Source: Malus domestica
Lineage: Eukaryota; Streptophyta; Magnoliopsida; Rosales; Rosaceae
Assembly (NCBI RefSeq): GCF_042453785.1
Contig: NC_091671.1
Coordinates: 15,942,001-16,006,000 of the forward strand
Reading direction: 5' to 3'
DNA length: 64,000 bases
Under the pieces are notes generated by a model. It searched no databases. It saw only the letters and a list, made by a program, of their open reading frames with translations, and was not told the DNA's origin. Numbering within the stretch: the first letter of the stretch is position 1; each line of letters begins with the position of its first letter. The position numbers and the translations under genes were made by a program. Below, piece by piece: positions 23,717-36,850 of this stretch.

Positions 23717-24288
23717 TGTGAGAATGATTGATTTGGATAAAGGCGAAAAAGTTGAATCCTAACACAACAAGGGGTCTTAAAACTGAAGGCCCTGAGAATC
23801 AGGAAATGAATATGGTTTATTATAGAGCCTAGTTCAGGAAGTTATTAGAACTAGGATTGGCCGAATCATAATCAGATTGGGATAAGAAGTTCTAGTCTGA
23901 GTACATCTCTGGTTTGGCTAGGAATAGGTTCATTGTTATAAATAGAGGAGGGAGTGCGTCATTCAAGGGCCTCCAATTAAACACACAAACTGCCCTACCA
24001 AACTCTCGCTCTACGCAAAACCTCTCAACAACCTTGAGATTTTTATTTTCTTTTTCTCGCTGACACATCTTCAGTTTGGGTAAACAGCACTGTGAAGGCA
24101 ATCGACGACATCTTCAGTTTGGATAAACAGTGCTGGAGCCGTAGAATCGGCCGATCAAGCGGCACCTTCAGTTTGGATAAACAGCACTGCTTCTCGGTCA
24201 ACTGATTATCTATCCAAGTCTAGGTCGACAAGGATTTTCGAGTCCTTGTTGGTAGAGGTCATCTCATCAGCCTTCTCAGCGAAGTGAG

Positions 24289-24852
24289 TGTAGACATTGA
24301 AATTTCGGTGAAATAAATATTGACAATTGTATTAAAATTATGACCTCCATTCATTTCACCTACATCATACATTCATTTCACATACATCATACATTCACCT
24401 CACCTACAATGTCCACTCAATTCACCTACAACAATCCACCCAATCCACCTACAACATCCACCAAAACAAAAGGATGGTGGTAATTCATTCTTAAAGCATA
24501 TAAATAGGCCTCTCCATCAAAATCATAAGAGAGGAAAATTTACATACACTTTCTCTACTCTTAAGCAAATCCCGAATAATCAAGAAAGCACTATTCATTC
24601 TTCGTGAAATCCTCCTTCAAGATCAAGCCCCAATGGCCCTTGAAGAAAGTCTTCATCATTCATCAACCGTTCATCTAGGATCAAGCCCCGACGACCCTTG
24701 GATCAACAACACAATCCACAAATTTACACATTACGAAGATCGAATCAAATGCTAAATTTGTAGAAGAGATTGTAACCCTTAAATCATTAATACAATTATT
24801 ATTTTGTACACGTGTTCTTGTCTCATTCATCGCAGGAATTTCCGTGTTTACA
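24289..24852 (+). repeat. 5' LTR of element B
   Basis: It begins TGTAGACATTGAAATTTCGG and ends TTTCCGTGTTTACA over 564 bases. It aligns along its length with the 3' LTR, which is 57 bases longer. The difference is largely one extra ~42-base 'caagatcaagcc' subrepeat plus a duplicated 'caatccacc' phrase in the 3' copy. Confidence 0.9.
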
Positions 24853-24856
24853 AATT

Positions 24857-24874
24857 TGGCACGCTCGGTGGGAC
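24857..24874 (+). promoter_or_regulatory. Primer-binding site of element B
   Basis: TGGCACGCTCGGTGGGAC lies four bases after the 5' LTR and starts with TGG, as expected for pairing with the CCA end of a tRNA. I did not assign the tRNA. Confidence 0.7.
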
Positions 24875-24920
24875 AATCTCTGCCTCTCATCTCTATCTTC
24901 GTAATCAGTAAAAAGCAAAA

Positions 24921-26836
24921 ATGGCATCAAGGAAGGCTCAAGCCGTTATCGCAACCAATGCAAGGAACAAGAGCATCATCGCCGTAGGTGGTGTCACTTC
25001 AGGCATCATAACCCGAAGCAAGGCAAGGGCTTTTTCTACCACCTCTTCCATCCATGCATCAGCTCTGCTGAAGGCACAAGACCACCAGAGGCACGAGCCC
25101 GTGATCACCCTGGCCTCGTTAAGGGCTCCAAGAGAGGAAAGCCCGATGAAGTACTCAGAGCCCTTACTTTCCGATGCTGACTCAAGCAGCAGCATAGCCA
25201 TGAGTACCGGAGCAACTTTAATCGAGGAACAGCTCGCTCAAATGAATGAAGTGATCGTAAAACTCACACGGACTGTGGAGAAGAAAGACTTGCAAATTGT
25301 CGCACTCGTCAACCAACTAGATGCGAAGTCCAACATGAAAGTCGAGTTAGGGGATAATTCAGTAAAGAAGGAAAACGACGAAGATGAGGAGCCTCCTGCG
25401 GAAAAAGTCGAAAAGAAGCTAAAGCCAGACCAATCAGCGGCACTCATGGGATCTCTCTCTATCCAGCAGCTGCAGAAGATGATCGCTAGCACCATCAAGG
25501 CACAGTACGAAGGAAGCCCACATGACTCCGTGCTGTACTCAAAGCCCTACTCTAAGAAGATTGACGTTTTGAAGATGCCGAGGGGTTATCAGCCACCAAA
25601 ATTCATGCAATTCGATGGAAAAGGAAACCCAAAGCAGCATGTCGCCCATTTCATTGAAACTTGCAACAATGCTAGAACGGATGGAGACTACCTCGTCAAG
25701 TAGTTTGTGCGCTCGTTGAAAGGTAACGTCTTTGACTGGTACACCGACCTCGAGCCCGAATCTGTCAATAGTTGGGATCAGCTAGAAAGGGAATTCTTCA
25801 ACCGCTTCTACAACACGCGCCATACCGTAAGCATGCTGGAGCTGACCAGTACGAAACAGTAGAAGGATGAACCTGTCAACACTACGCCCATCAAGACGTC
25901 CTACACGCCCATCAAGACCTCCTCCGCGCCTATCAAGATCTCCTCTAAGACCAAAGCAAAGGAGATAAAGAGAGGTGAGCCTACTAACACCCAAGACGGA
26001 TATAAAAACACCTTGAGGGAATTGGAGCAAAAGGTGTACCCTTTTCCTGACTCAGACATGGATGCAATGTTAGATGACTTGCTAAAAAAGAAAGTGATCG
26101 AGTTACTGGAATGCAAGCACCCTGAAAAGATGAATCGCGTAAATAATCCTAGGTACTGCAAGTACCATCGTATCATGAGCCATCATGTTGGCAAGTGCTT
26201 CGTCCTCAAAGAACTCATCATGAAACTAGCGCAACAAGGGCAAATCGAGCTCGACCTTGAAGACACAGTAGCAACACATACTGCTACAATTGCATTTGGA
26301 TCTTTCGATCCCGTACCTGTCCACGTGACACCTGACCATTTTTGTCAATGCTCAAGCTGCACGGCACCTTTTGCACAACCATCGCCGGGGGTAAGAGATC
26401 AAGATGCACATACCGATTATGAAGAAGGATGGACATTTGTGACCTACAAAAAAACAAGGAAACCAAAACCAAAAGCCACAAAGTCAAAGGTGGAAGAAAG
26501 GAGAAAGCACCATCGCCGCAACAGTAGGAAGCCAAAAAGAAACATAAAAGCTGCTAAGCCAACGTATGCTGGGGAACCTATAGAGCAAGAGCCACGCATT
26601 CCTGTCTCCTTGCACGAATACTTCCCGAATGACTTCTTCCAACAGTGCAATATCACTGCATGTCACATGGTCGAAGTAGAAATGGAAGAACCTTCAAAAG
26701 GCAAAGCCATCACCATCGAGGGAGAAATTGCCCTCACACCCAAAGAAAGCCAGCCAATACACTTTAGCATCGAGGAAGCGCTACGATTGCCAAAAAAGAT
26801 GCTAAGAGCACTAGCAGCGGTCTTAGCAAGTCCCAA
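24921..26836 (+). pseudogene. Gag-like polyprotein of element B (two TAG stops, interrupted by element A)
   Basis: A single frame runs from ATG 24921 to the element A junction, about 639 codons, broken by TAG at 25701 and 25860. The N-terminus is Ser/Ala-rich with an acidic coiled region. The retrotransposon gag core is seen around residues 215-315 (KFMQFDGKGNPKQHVAHFIE, then FDWYTDLEPESVNSWDQLER). The C-terminal part has YCKYHRIMSHHVGKCFVLKE, a zinc-knuckle-like Cys/His motif, and a very basic KPKPK/RRKHHRR segment. By comparison with related gags the first stop stands for Gln (CAG) and the second for Trp. The rest of gag (about 60 residues after the core) is shortened. Confidence 0.8.
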
Positions 26837-26839
26837 TTT

Positions 26840-29800
26840 CGAAAGTCTTGCCTCGAAGCATCTTATCATGGAATGCCGTGGTCTTCTCTTTGTAAATTCT
26901 AGCATTCTCATAAGCTTCATGCCTTATCTCATCAAGTTCACTCAATTGAAGCTTTCGATGAATTCCGGCTTGGTCCACATTCAAATTGAAGGTCTTGATG
27001 GCCCAATGTGCTCTATGTTCTAATTCCACGGGAAGATGACATGGCTTGCCATACATAAGCCGAAAAGGAGACATACCAATAGGGGTTTTGTAAGCCGTTC
27101 GATACGCCCATAATGCATCATCCAACCGTAAGCTCCAATCTTTTCTATTTGGCCCAACGGTCTTCTCCAAAATCTGTTTGATCTCACGATTCGACACCTC
27201 GGCTTGGCCATTGGTTTGGGGGTGGTAAGGTGTGGAGACCTTATACGTCACATGGTACTTCTTGAGTAATGCCTCAATGGTACGGTTGCAAAAATGAGAC
27301 CCGCCATCACTGATTAGCACCCTAGGCATCCCAAACCTAGAAAAGATATTAGTTTTCACAAAATCTGCCACAACTTTAGAATCGTTAGTTCGAGTGGCTT
27401 TCGCTTCCACCCACTTGGAAACATAATCAACGGCAAGTAATATGTAAGTGAAACCAAAAGATGAAGTAAAAGGACCCATAAAATCGATACCCCAAACATC
27501 AAAGATTTCAACAACAAAGATGGGTACATGCGGCATTTGATCTTTTTGGCCAATATTACCTGTCCTTTGGCATCGATCACATGTTAAACAAAAGGTTCTA
27601 GCATCTTTAAACAAAGTAGGCCAATAAAAACCACATTCAAGAACCTTAAAAGCTGTCCTTTGGGTGCCAAAGTGACCCCCACATGCATATGTGTGACAAA
27701 AACTTAAAATTGAGTGAAAATCTGATTCATGCACACATCTTCTTATAACCTGATCTGAACAATATTTCCACAAGTATGGGTCATCCCAAACATAAAATCT
27801 AGCATCCTTTTTAAGTTTATCACGTTGGAATTTGTTTAGGGTGCTAGGAACTTGTTTAGTCACCAAATAATTCACCAAATCTGCGTACCAAGGAGCACTT
27901 ACCTGAACGGACAAGAGTTGTTCATCCGGAAATGTTTCGGAGATGGGAAGATCCTCTTCTTCACGCACCAACCTGCTTAGGTGGTCGGCAACAACATTAT
28001 CACTCCCCTTTTTGTCCTTGATTTCGATGTCAAACTCTTGAAGTAGAAGCATCCAACGAATGAGTCTAGGTTTAGCTTCTTTCTTGGTGAACAAGTACTT
28101 CAAGGCTGCATGGTCAGTGAAAACAATAACTTTAGTACCAATTAGATATGATCTAAATTTATCTAAAGCAAATACAACCGCCAAGAGTTCTTTTTCGGTT
28201 GTAGAATAATTCATCTAAGCATCATTCAAAGTGCGTGAAGCATAATAAATAACATGTGGCTGTTTATTTTTTCTTTGACCCAAAACAGCGCCAAGTGCAT
28301 AATCCGATGCATCACACATCAATTCAAAGGGAATGGACCAATCCGGGGGAGTTATGATGGGTGCCGTGGTGAGGAGGTCCTTGAGATGCTTGAATGCTTG
28401 CTCGCACGCCTCGTTGAACTCGAAAGGCACTTCCTTTTGTAGGAGACGGCATAGGGGTTGTGCAATCTTGGAAAAGTCCTTGATAAATCGTCGGTAGAAT
28501 CCTGCATGACCAAGGAAAGAACGAACCTCTCTCACCGAAGTGGGAGAGGGTAAGTAGCGTACAAGATCTATTTTAGACTTATCAACTTCAATTCCACATT
28601 CAGAGATAATATGACCCAAAACAATACCTTGTTTAACCATAAAATGGCATTTCTCCCAATTTAACACAAGGTTTGTTTCAACACAACGTTTCAAGATTAA
28701 AGTGAGATTATCCAAGCAATTATCAAATGAATTACCAAATACACTAAAATCATCCATGAATATCTCAATAATTCTCTCAACATAATCAGAAAAGATGCTA
28801 ACCATACACCTTTGAAACGTGGCAGGAGCATTGCACAAACCGAATGGCATGCGTCGATATGCAAACGTTCCAAAGGGACAAGTAAAAGTGGTATTTTCTT
28901 GATCATCCGGGGCAATAACAATTTGATTATAACCGGAGTATCCATCAAGAAAGCAATAAAAGGAATGACCTGCTAACCTTTCTAGCATTTGATCTAGGAA
29001 CGGCAATGGGAAGTGATCTTTCCTTGTGGTTGCATTTAGCTTCCTATAATCAATGCACACTCGCCAACCGGTTTGAATTCGGGTGGGCACAAGCTCATTC
29101 TCCGCATTCTCGACAACCGTCACTCCAGATTTCTTGAGCACACATTGGATAGGTGAAACCCAACGGCTATCGGAGATGGGATAAATCACCCCACAATCTA
29201 GAAGTTTGATTATCTCCTTTTTCACAACTTCCATCATCGGAGGGTTAAGACGGCGTTGAGCCTCTCTAGTTGGTTTGGCCCCCTCCTCAAGAAATATGTG
29301 ATGCATACAAGTCGTAGGGCTTATACCTTTAATATCGGCCAATGTCCATCCTAGGGCAGATTTGAATTCCTTCAACACACGCACTAGCTTCTCCTCCTCT
29401 TGTGCCGTGAGGGATGAGGAGATGATGGCAGGTAGTGTCTCATTTTCCCCCAAAAAGATGTACTTCAAATGGCTTGGTAGGGGTTTGAGATCAAGTATGG
29501 GTGCCTGAACGATGGATGAAAGCAACTTGTTAGTCGAAATTGGAATGGAATTAAAGTTAGGAGACTTACCACCATGCTTAGGTAGTGACTCAAGGGCAGC
29601 AACCAACTCAAAAATTTCATCACTAGGAGGCACGACATGGCCGAGTCCATGTATGCCGTGGGTTACACTAGAATCTGCCCCCTTGGTTGTGAGTTCCATT
29701 CCTCGTGTAATGACTTTTTCAAGCGCATCGTCATTCAAATCTTCAAGATATCCCTGCGCCAAAGAGTCAATTATATCAATAGAGAAACATGAATGGTCCT

Positions 29801-31205
29801 CACTAGGGTACTTAATGGAATCAGAAAGATTAAAATTAACAACTTCCCCATCAAATTTCATGGATAACGTTCCACTATACACGTCAATCTTCGTTCGGGC
29901 CGTCTTCATGAATGGCCTTCCAAGGAGGATGGGCAATGAAGAAGCATGATCCGATTCATCCATTTCGAGCACATAAAAATCTGCTGGGAAGACTAAATGA
30001 TCAACCTGCACCAAAACGTCTTCCAACACTCCCTTTGGATAAGCGTTAGATCTATCGGCCAATTGTATGATTACACCATCATGTTTCAACTCACCTAAGT
30101 TCATAGATACATAAATGGAGTATGGCATAACATTTATAGAGGCTCCTAAATCTAGCATAGCAGATTTGAAATGAGTGTTACCAATGACGCACGGAATTGT
30201 AAAGCTACCCGGATCTTTGCATTTGGGGGGTAGTTTACGTTGCAAGATGGCGGAGACATTTTCACCTACCTTCACAACCTCCTTGGTTGAAATCCTCTTC
30301 CTAGTGGTGCATAGCTCCTTTAAAAATTTAGCGTATCTCGAGACTTGCTTAATGGCATCCAACAAGGGTATGTTGACTTGAACTTTCCTAAGTGTCTCAA
30401 TGATGTCCTTTTCAGCTTCTTCCTTCTTTGTTTGCACAAACCTGCTAGGAAAATGAGCAATCGAAGGCACAACATTAGTAGAAACCGAATTTGACACATT
30501 CTTACTTTTATTGGATGAATTGGACAGATTTGGAGCCATGGGGGCTTGCGGCATAGGTGTGTCCACCTTTTCCGTGGGTGGGCATGCTTCCTCCTCCTCA
30601 AATTGAAGTTTTTCATCCTCTTTGTGACCTGTTTTTGATGAAGAACCTGCCCCAATCTCTTTTCCACTTCTCAAGAGTATGGCCTTTGCACTTTCAAAGC
30701 CTCCCTTCGGGTTTGGAATGGTAGAACTAGGAAGCCTTCCTTGGTCTCTAATCTGCCCAACAACCTCGGCAATCTGCCCCATTTGTTTCTCTAGTTGGTC
30801 CACTCTTTTGTTTTGATTTTCCTGCCCATTAGTCAAAGTGGTTAGTAACTTAACAAGTGTATCATTATCCAAAGCATTACCTGAATTATTTAGGGCAGAT
30901 TGTGGTTGGACTTGAGGGGGTGCATATGGTTTGTTGTAGAAGCCCGGGGGTTGTTGCCTAATGCCTCCTTGTGGTTGGGCTTGTTGTGGCTCTCTCCATT
31001 TGAAGTTTGGATGGTCTCTCCACCCCGGATTATACGTGTTGGAATATGGATCATGTCTTGGCTGATTTTGGCTTTGAAACCCAATGGCATTAGCGCTCTC
31101 CCATCCACCATTCTCAATAAGTTGATGACACTTTTCGGATGCATATCCTTGGATAGAACATACGCCACACACCATGGGTCCTTGAATCTTCATTCCCTCG
31201 GCCAT
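26840..31205 (-). pseudogene. Athila-like pol region: protease, reverse transcriptase, RNase H, integrase (one TAG stop, 3' end missing)
   Basis: This frame follows gag with only a TAG between them. Domains in order: a zinc-knuckle-like CGVCSIQGYASEKC near the start, an aspartic-protease motif DLGASINVMP, reverse transcriptase with YSGYNQIVIAPDD and the active-site motif MDDF, RNase H beginning CDASDYALGAVLG, then a TAG at 28215, the rest of RNase H ([20 protein letters not shown]), the HHCC finger (CGGHFG...CDRCQ) and the integrase core ([28 protein letters not shown]). It ends abruptly at the junction near 26840. The TAG sits where a Gln is expected. Otherwise the frame is intact over about 1450 codons, so decay is mild. 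Confidence 0.9.
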
Positions 31206-31235
31206 CTGTGAAACAAGAGAAGTAAGATTAGCTAA

Positions 31236-32090
31236 CTAAGATTGAATATTGGAAGTGGAACTTACCTCATGCACTTGTTGTCGTGGGGGTCCTCTTTGGC
31301 CTACACCCTCGTATTGTTGAGCATTCAATGCTCGATTAGCAATCAAGATTTTTGCAGCCATGGGCGTTTTGTCTACCAATGCTCCACCCGCCGAGGCATC
31401 GAGCATTTGACGTTCTAGTGGTAGGAGCTCTTCGTAGAAGTATTGCATAAACAATTCCTCCTTCATCTGATGCTGTGGACAAGAAGCAACAAGTGATTTA
31501 AATCGTTCATAATATGTAGGAAAAGACTCACCTTCATCTTGTTGAATTCCACTTATTTTTTTACGAAGAAGAATGATGCGAGAAGTTGGGAAAAACTTCT
31601 CCAGAAACGCCCTCTTCATACTCTCCCAAGATGTAACTGTACCGGGAGCCAACTCGTATAACCAATCCTTGGCTTTGTCCATTAAAGAGAATGGAAAAGC
31701 CTTCATCTTTAAAATACTTCCGTCAACAGTAACCGGAGTCATACTTGAGCACACCACTTCAAATTCTTTCAAATGTTTGTTCGGATCCTCCATGGACAGC
31801 CCATGGAACTTTGGAATGTGGTGGAGCAAACTTGACTTTAACTCGAACTCTTCGGTTTTACCTTGAGCAGCCATGGGATATTGGATACACAATGGTGCGG
31901 CATTATCCAAACCCGAGGCGGCAAGCTCCTTGAGCGTACGGTTGTCCATGGCTATACCTTGCTCTTCTCCACCCACTTGTGCCGTGGTATCCTCCTTGTG
32001 CTGTTGTTTCCTCCTTCTTCTCAAAGTTCTCTCGAAGTCGTCGTCAAAGTCTAAGATATGCTCATGAACAAGTCGGGAACTTCGAGTCAT
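31236..32090 (-). pseudogene. Athila-like gag
   Basis: The 284-residue frame starts MTRSSRLVHEHILDFDDDFE and carries the Athila/retrotransposon gag core (FHGLSMEDPNKHLKEFEVVC, KDWLYELAPGTVTSWESMKR, then FPTSRIILLRKKISGIQQ). It stops at TAG 31236 and then continues in the same frame into pol (LANLTSLVSQMAEG). That TAG again corresponds to a likely CAG. The gag itself has no internal defect. Confidence 0.88.
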
Positions 32091-32203
32091 GCACTAGTAC
32101 CTAAAAACAAAGAAAACAAAACAAATCAGCAACTTAAACAGAAACTTAAACAAAATACAATAATTCGAAAGAAAACAATCCAAGAGATTAGCAAAGTTGC
32201 TAA

Positions 32204-32221
32204 TCCCCGGCAACGGCGCCA
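32204..32221 (-). promoter_or_regulatory. Primer-binding site of element A
   Basis: On the minus strand it reads TGGCGCCGTTGCCGGGGA, nine bases from the LTR edge. This is the standard Athila-type primer-binding site. Confidence 0.85.
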
Positions 32222-32230
32222 AAAATTTGA

Positions 32231-34390
32231 TGTGAAAAATAAGTTAACACACAAAATTAAACCCTTTTTTTATCAATTGTAGCAAAGTATGTAAGTAGGG
32301 ATCGTTCTAAACCGGGGATTATGAGGGATTGCTAAACACTTGAAAACTGACTTAGAAATGTAAAAACAAAGTTTAAAACACTAGATTAGACTCAAAGAAT
32401 GCAAAACTCACGTTTAAAATACTAAAATAAACCAATAACTCAAAACAGCAACTAAAAGACTCAAAACTGCCTTAAAAACACTTTCTGGGCAGTTTTGAAC
32501 ACAAAGCACCAATTTGGACGAATTTGGGTTTTAACTTGTACCAAAACACTTAAAAACATAAACCAACACACTTTCTAACTAATCTAGGACTTCAAAATAA
32601 ATGGGGAATTGATTTGGACGAAAATGAACTAAATGGACAGATTACAAGGAAAACAGATTGTAACACAAAGTTATGAATAATCAATGGATGATGGAATGGC
32701 TAAGGGGTTCTTCTCCACACATGAAATATATGCAACCTAAATCAATTTTCAGTTATCAATTTAATAAGTTATGAATCTCGACACTCCAAGTTAATTAGGT
32801 CCGCTTAAATTAACCTTCCGATTTCCCTAGAATCATTGAATTGGATGAATATGCATCGCAAACAAATTATTCCCAACAAGTTCTTTATATGAACAGCGTG
32901 ATAAAGACACAAGTTAGAATCATTACGTTCTTTGGAAATCATAAGCATCGACAAGGCATTCGTAACTATGAAAAGCATGATACTCTTGCCAGGAATCTAC
33001 TTAACACGATCGTGACTAGCGACATTCACTACTTACGAATATAAATTCATAACGATTAGGTGAAACAAACTTATATCCTAGCATCAAATTCAAGCATGCA
33101 AATTAAGCGTGCACTCTCAACCAACATACAAGAATAAGTTCTAAATCAAACGGTTAAGCAAATTGTATTCACAACTTATACAACGATAACTGAAAGTAAT
33201 CAACTTATTTCACATATATAATCATGGTTTTGAATCCACCCTTAGCCAAAACGAAATTAGCCAATCATACTTAAAGCAAAACAAAGATTACATGAATTAG
33301 ACATTAAAATCCAAAGAAAGAAAACACCTAGAATGCTCCAACTTGGCAGCAAGTGCATCCAAGATTCCTCTTTGCCCTTGCTTGTGGCAGATTGGTTTGT
33401 GGACAGGTTTTGGGTAGTTCTATGGTGCAGAAAGGTTTATGGTGAGTGTAGAGGAGTGTTTGATGGTGGAAGGGTGGTGGAGAACTTCGGCAAAGAGGGT
33501 GGAAGAAGGTGGAGTGGCTGTGATATTTTCTGGGCACTAGAATGGTGTTTTTTGGGTGTTTTGCTGCCTAGGGTGAGTATGGACGAATTTCTGTGATGAA
33601 AGGTGAATATGAGAGTGTGAACCCTTTGCCAAGGGGTGTAAACATGTATATATAGGCCCCAAAAACCCTAGAGAATCAAATTGGGCAGTGGGGAAAATGC
33701 ACAGCAAGGAGGGTGAATTTGTGGTGTGCAATGGTCCAAGGATGAAAATGGAGCAATGATGCAAAGTATGGAGGGTAAAATGGAGTGGTATTTCAGCTAG
33801 GAAGCATGAATGATTGTGTTCATTGCATGGAAATGAAAAGGGGAGGTGAAATGTTTCAGAAATTAGTCAAAGGTGCAGCAACATGTGTTGCACACAGCAT
33901 TGGATCCCAAATATGGATGATGGAGCATCAATTGGTGCATGGAATGGTTGTGAAAGTTGTGTGAAATCTGATGGGTGAAGGGAACAAGAGGTATGCAGCA
34001 ATTGAGTGTGATAATTGAGTGAATTGAGGCATGAAATCAGAAATATTTTAAGGGACAAGGATGATTAAGCATGCATGGGAATCCAAAGGGAATGCTATGT
34101 GGTTACACGGCAAGGAGTGGGTGTTCTTTTGTGGCTGAATTCTTGATCCTTTGTACATTAATTCTTCACATTCTTAGCCTCTTTAATTCTTCAATTTCGT
34201 CCAAACCTTGGTTCCAAATATGTGACATGCATTCCAAGCTCCATTTTGCTCCAAAATGCATCTTCTTGCCTACTTTGTCCTTAAAATCTGAAAACACACG
34301 AAAATGACTTTAAACACTAAAATAACTAAAGAGACACGACATAAATGCACAAGAACAAGCCAACTAAGTCGTATAAATATGCTCCTATCA
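32231..34390 (-). repeat. 5' LTR of element A
   Basis: On the minus strand it begins TGATAGGAGCATATTTATAC and ends with CA next to the primer-binding site, about 2.16 kb. This is a long LTR as in Athila elements. A pyrimidine-rich leader-like part and several weak open frames inside have no coding meaning. No second copy is in the window. Confidence 0.8.
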
Positions 34391-35340
34391 GTAGGACGCC
34401 CTCAAATGGACCAAACACACCCATCTTCCAATACATCCCGATGTCGAGAAGAAAAAATGGTCAATCTCCGTTCAAAACTAGAGCAAGCAAAGCCGATGCA
34501 CAGCGGCATAGGGATAATGTAGAGTTGCTCAAGACGAATGCAGTTTTACCTCTGACACAGCTAGGCGACGCTAAGGTTGCAAGACTACCACAAGGCTTCA
34601 TAAAAGTTCTACCAAAAGGGGTGGAACCAAGCTTTCTCCTAACCAAGAGGACCGAAGAAGGTTTTGATCCAAACGCTTACAAACTCATGTCGAAAGCTGG
34701 GTACGACTTCACTTCTTCTTCGAATCCTGGAAAAAAGGTTTCAAACACCGTCAACGATAAAGAACGTGACCTCACCGAGACTCAAAAGAAGTTAAAGAAG
34801 CATGGTTATGGAGTTGACAACAACAAAGCTGGACTTGGCTTCACACCAAATGCACCCGTGAAGATTTCAAGCAAAGCAAAAAATGCTAGCACTCAACATA
34901 TCAGCGTGAGCATTGAACAAGATCAAGAGGAGCCTAAATCCGCCCCTCGGACGTCAGTCTTCGATAGGATGAATCGTTCAAGACCTAGAACGTCAGCACT
35001 TAATCTCATTGGTGGTCAAAACCGAACCTCCGTCTTCAAGAAGCTTAACATGCCAATATCCCAAAGCTCTGTTTTTGAAAGGTTGTCAAAACCTAAGAAG
35101 TAAAGCAACACAGCCAGCTCTCCTCCTCGTCGGTCAGCTTTGGAAAGACTTGAAGACAACAATAAGTTTCTAGAAATAGGGAGACAACGTCAAAGGAAGA
35201 AAAGCTCAACATGCTAGCAAAAAAAGGCGATATTCGAAACTCGATTCCTTCAAGGATGAAGCGCCAAGCAATCTTGGAGGTTGACACAAATGGACCACTG
35301 AAAGTAAGAAGGCGCACCATCATCCACACTGGACAATCTT
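34391..35340 (+). pseudogene. Continuation of element B polyprotein linker region after element A
   Basis: The frame to 35103 contains NAVLPLTQLGDAKVARLPQG, FDPNAYKLMSKAGYDF, a G-patch-like stretch KKHGYGVDNNKAGLGFTPNA, and repeated RTSVFDR/RTSALNL/TSVFKKL/SSVFERL units. I recognise this as the region between protease and reverse transcriptase in some gypsy elements of Rosaceae. Past 35103 the homology continues with stops (SALERLEDNN, RRTIIHTGQSS). It should lead into reverse transcriptase, but no such domain follows. The protease expected before it is also missing. Confidence 0.65.
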
Positions 35341-35778
35341 CATGCCAATAAGCCTAAGAAGACGGCACTAAAGGGGAGGTCCAAAACATCTTCCCCGTCA
35401 CGATCCAAAAGGACAAAGAATATGAAATCCCTAAGGAAGACATCACTTCTGGCTCTTTCGACTCAAAGTCATCGCCTCGACCGCTAGGGGCATGTTTCAA
35501 GTCAAGCGAAGTTGAAGGATGGACTCATGTCGCTCCAAAGAAATTACACATGAAGCCTACGTTACATCCACAAGTGCCCCAATCGGAAAGGGGGCAAAAC
35601 AGCTTTCGCCAACCTCCAAAGCGATGTGAAAATGTTGAAGATGAGGAAATTTCGACACAAAGATCAACCATGCGCGATCTCTTCTTCCTCAGAAAATTAT
35701 TCATCTACTCAGTCAAGGCTCCTTGCTATGAAGATTGCGAGGAACGACTCTCCCGAATCGCTTGACAAACACCAAAGC

Positions 35779-35935
35779 TCTTTGCCTGCACGAGCTGAAA
35801 CTGCAATACTACAACCAAAATGCTCATTGTCTGAACGAGTTGAAACTGCAAAACGGCACCAAATGCTCCTTGTTCGTACGAGCTTAAACTGCACGAACCA
35901 ACGCTCCTAGCCCGCAAGAGCATAAACTGTGTACG
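35779..35935 (+). repeat. Short tandem units in element B
   Basis: Three to four units of roughly 50 bases, each containing a variant of 'cgagctgaaactgca', follow one another. They are non-coding and lie where pol would be expected. Confidence 0.55.
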
Positions 35936-36194
35936 GCAAAATCATAATCAAAATCACCACTAAAACCATCAAAAAAAATCCACACTCATTTAAACTACGC
36001 CATTACTTGATCCATCCTCAATCGAAGGTACGTAGGCAACTTGAAACTTCAAAACTTCGAGTACAGTCATATCACCAACAAAAAAACACAAACACTTTCA
36101 AGAATAAAAAGCAAATTCAAAATATGAATACTTTATTTCTTTAAAGGAATGATTTGGTTACAAAGCCATATTACAAAGGTGAGCATCACACCAA

Positions 36195-36850
36195 CGTCAC
36201 CACCGAGGAAAGTTGTGACCAAAAGGCACTACATAACATAAACCCACTGCAGTCTTTTGCACAATCCTACACGATAAAAGTGACGCACTGGAACAAGCTC
36301 CAAGCAGCAACGGCAAAGAGCCCACGACAAGCACCAAGGTCAATGTGCACGGCAACAACACCACCGAAGGAAAACTATGACCAAAAGGCACTACACAGCA
36401 TAAACTCGCTGCAGTATTTTGCACGACCTCACACGGTAAAAGTGACACACTGGAACAAGCTCTAAGCAGCAACGGCAAAGAGCCCACGCCAAGCACCAAG
36501 GTCAATGTGCACAGCAACGTCACCACCGAGGGAAAACTGTGACCAAAAGGCACTACACGGTGAAATCCCGCTGCAGTCTTTTGCACAACACCACACGGTA
36601 AAAAGTGACGCACTGCAGCAAGCACGGCAAAAAAACAGCTACAAGACGGTTCTTCAAAGCATGTTATAGTAACAAAGAAACCAAAATGCCACGCAATCGC
36701 ACTACGCAACCCCGCAACGATTACGCAAGCAGTTTCTTGCACTGCACGGCAACATCACCACTGAGAGAAAACTGTGACAAAAAAGGCACTACACAACGAA
36801 ACCCTGCTGCAGTATTTTGCACAACACCACACAGTAAAAAAAGTCATGCA
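36195..36850 (+). repeat. Tandem repeats of ~162 bp in element B
   Basis: The phrase 'tgaccaaaaggcactacac' (with small changes) recurs near 36218, 36378, 36540 and 36773. In each unit it is followed by 'cactgcagtcttttgcaca'-like and 'aaaagtgacgcactg' phrases. The first spacings are about 160 bases and the last is longer through an inserted segment. The frames are broken, so the array is taken as non-coding. Confidence 0.7.

Larger units (their letters stand above)
26837..34390 (-). mobile_element. Element A: Athila-like gypsy retrotransposon, 3'-truncated, reversed inside element B
   Basis: Read on the minus strand the order is 5' LTR (34390-32231), tRNA-type primer-binding site, gag, protease, reverse transcriptase, RNase H and integrase. 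Integrase is cut off at about 26837 after RGKTF, where element B sequence begins. The 3' LTR is absent, and so are the parts of element B that should carry its protease. One deletion could have removed both. The long LTR, the TGGCGCCGTTGCCGGGGA primer site and the gag sequence place it in the Athila group of Ty3/gypsy. Confidence 0.88.

Noticed and set aside
29512..29949. Plus-strand open frame of 145 codons within element A
   Set aside because: It lies opposite the Athila protease/pol region, which explains the codon pattern.
36195..36850. Possible CRISPR-like or satellite array
   Set aside because: The units are contiguous ~162 bp direct repeats inside a plant retrotransposon, without short repeats and unique spacers.
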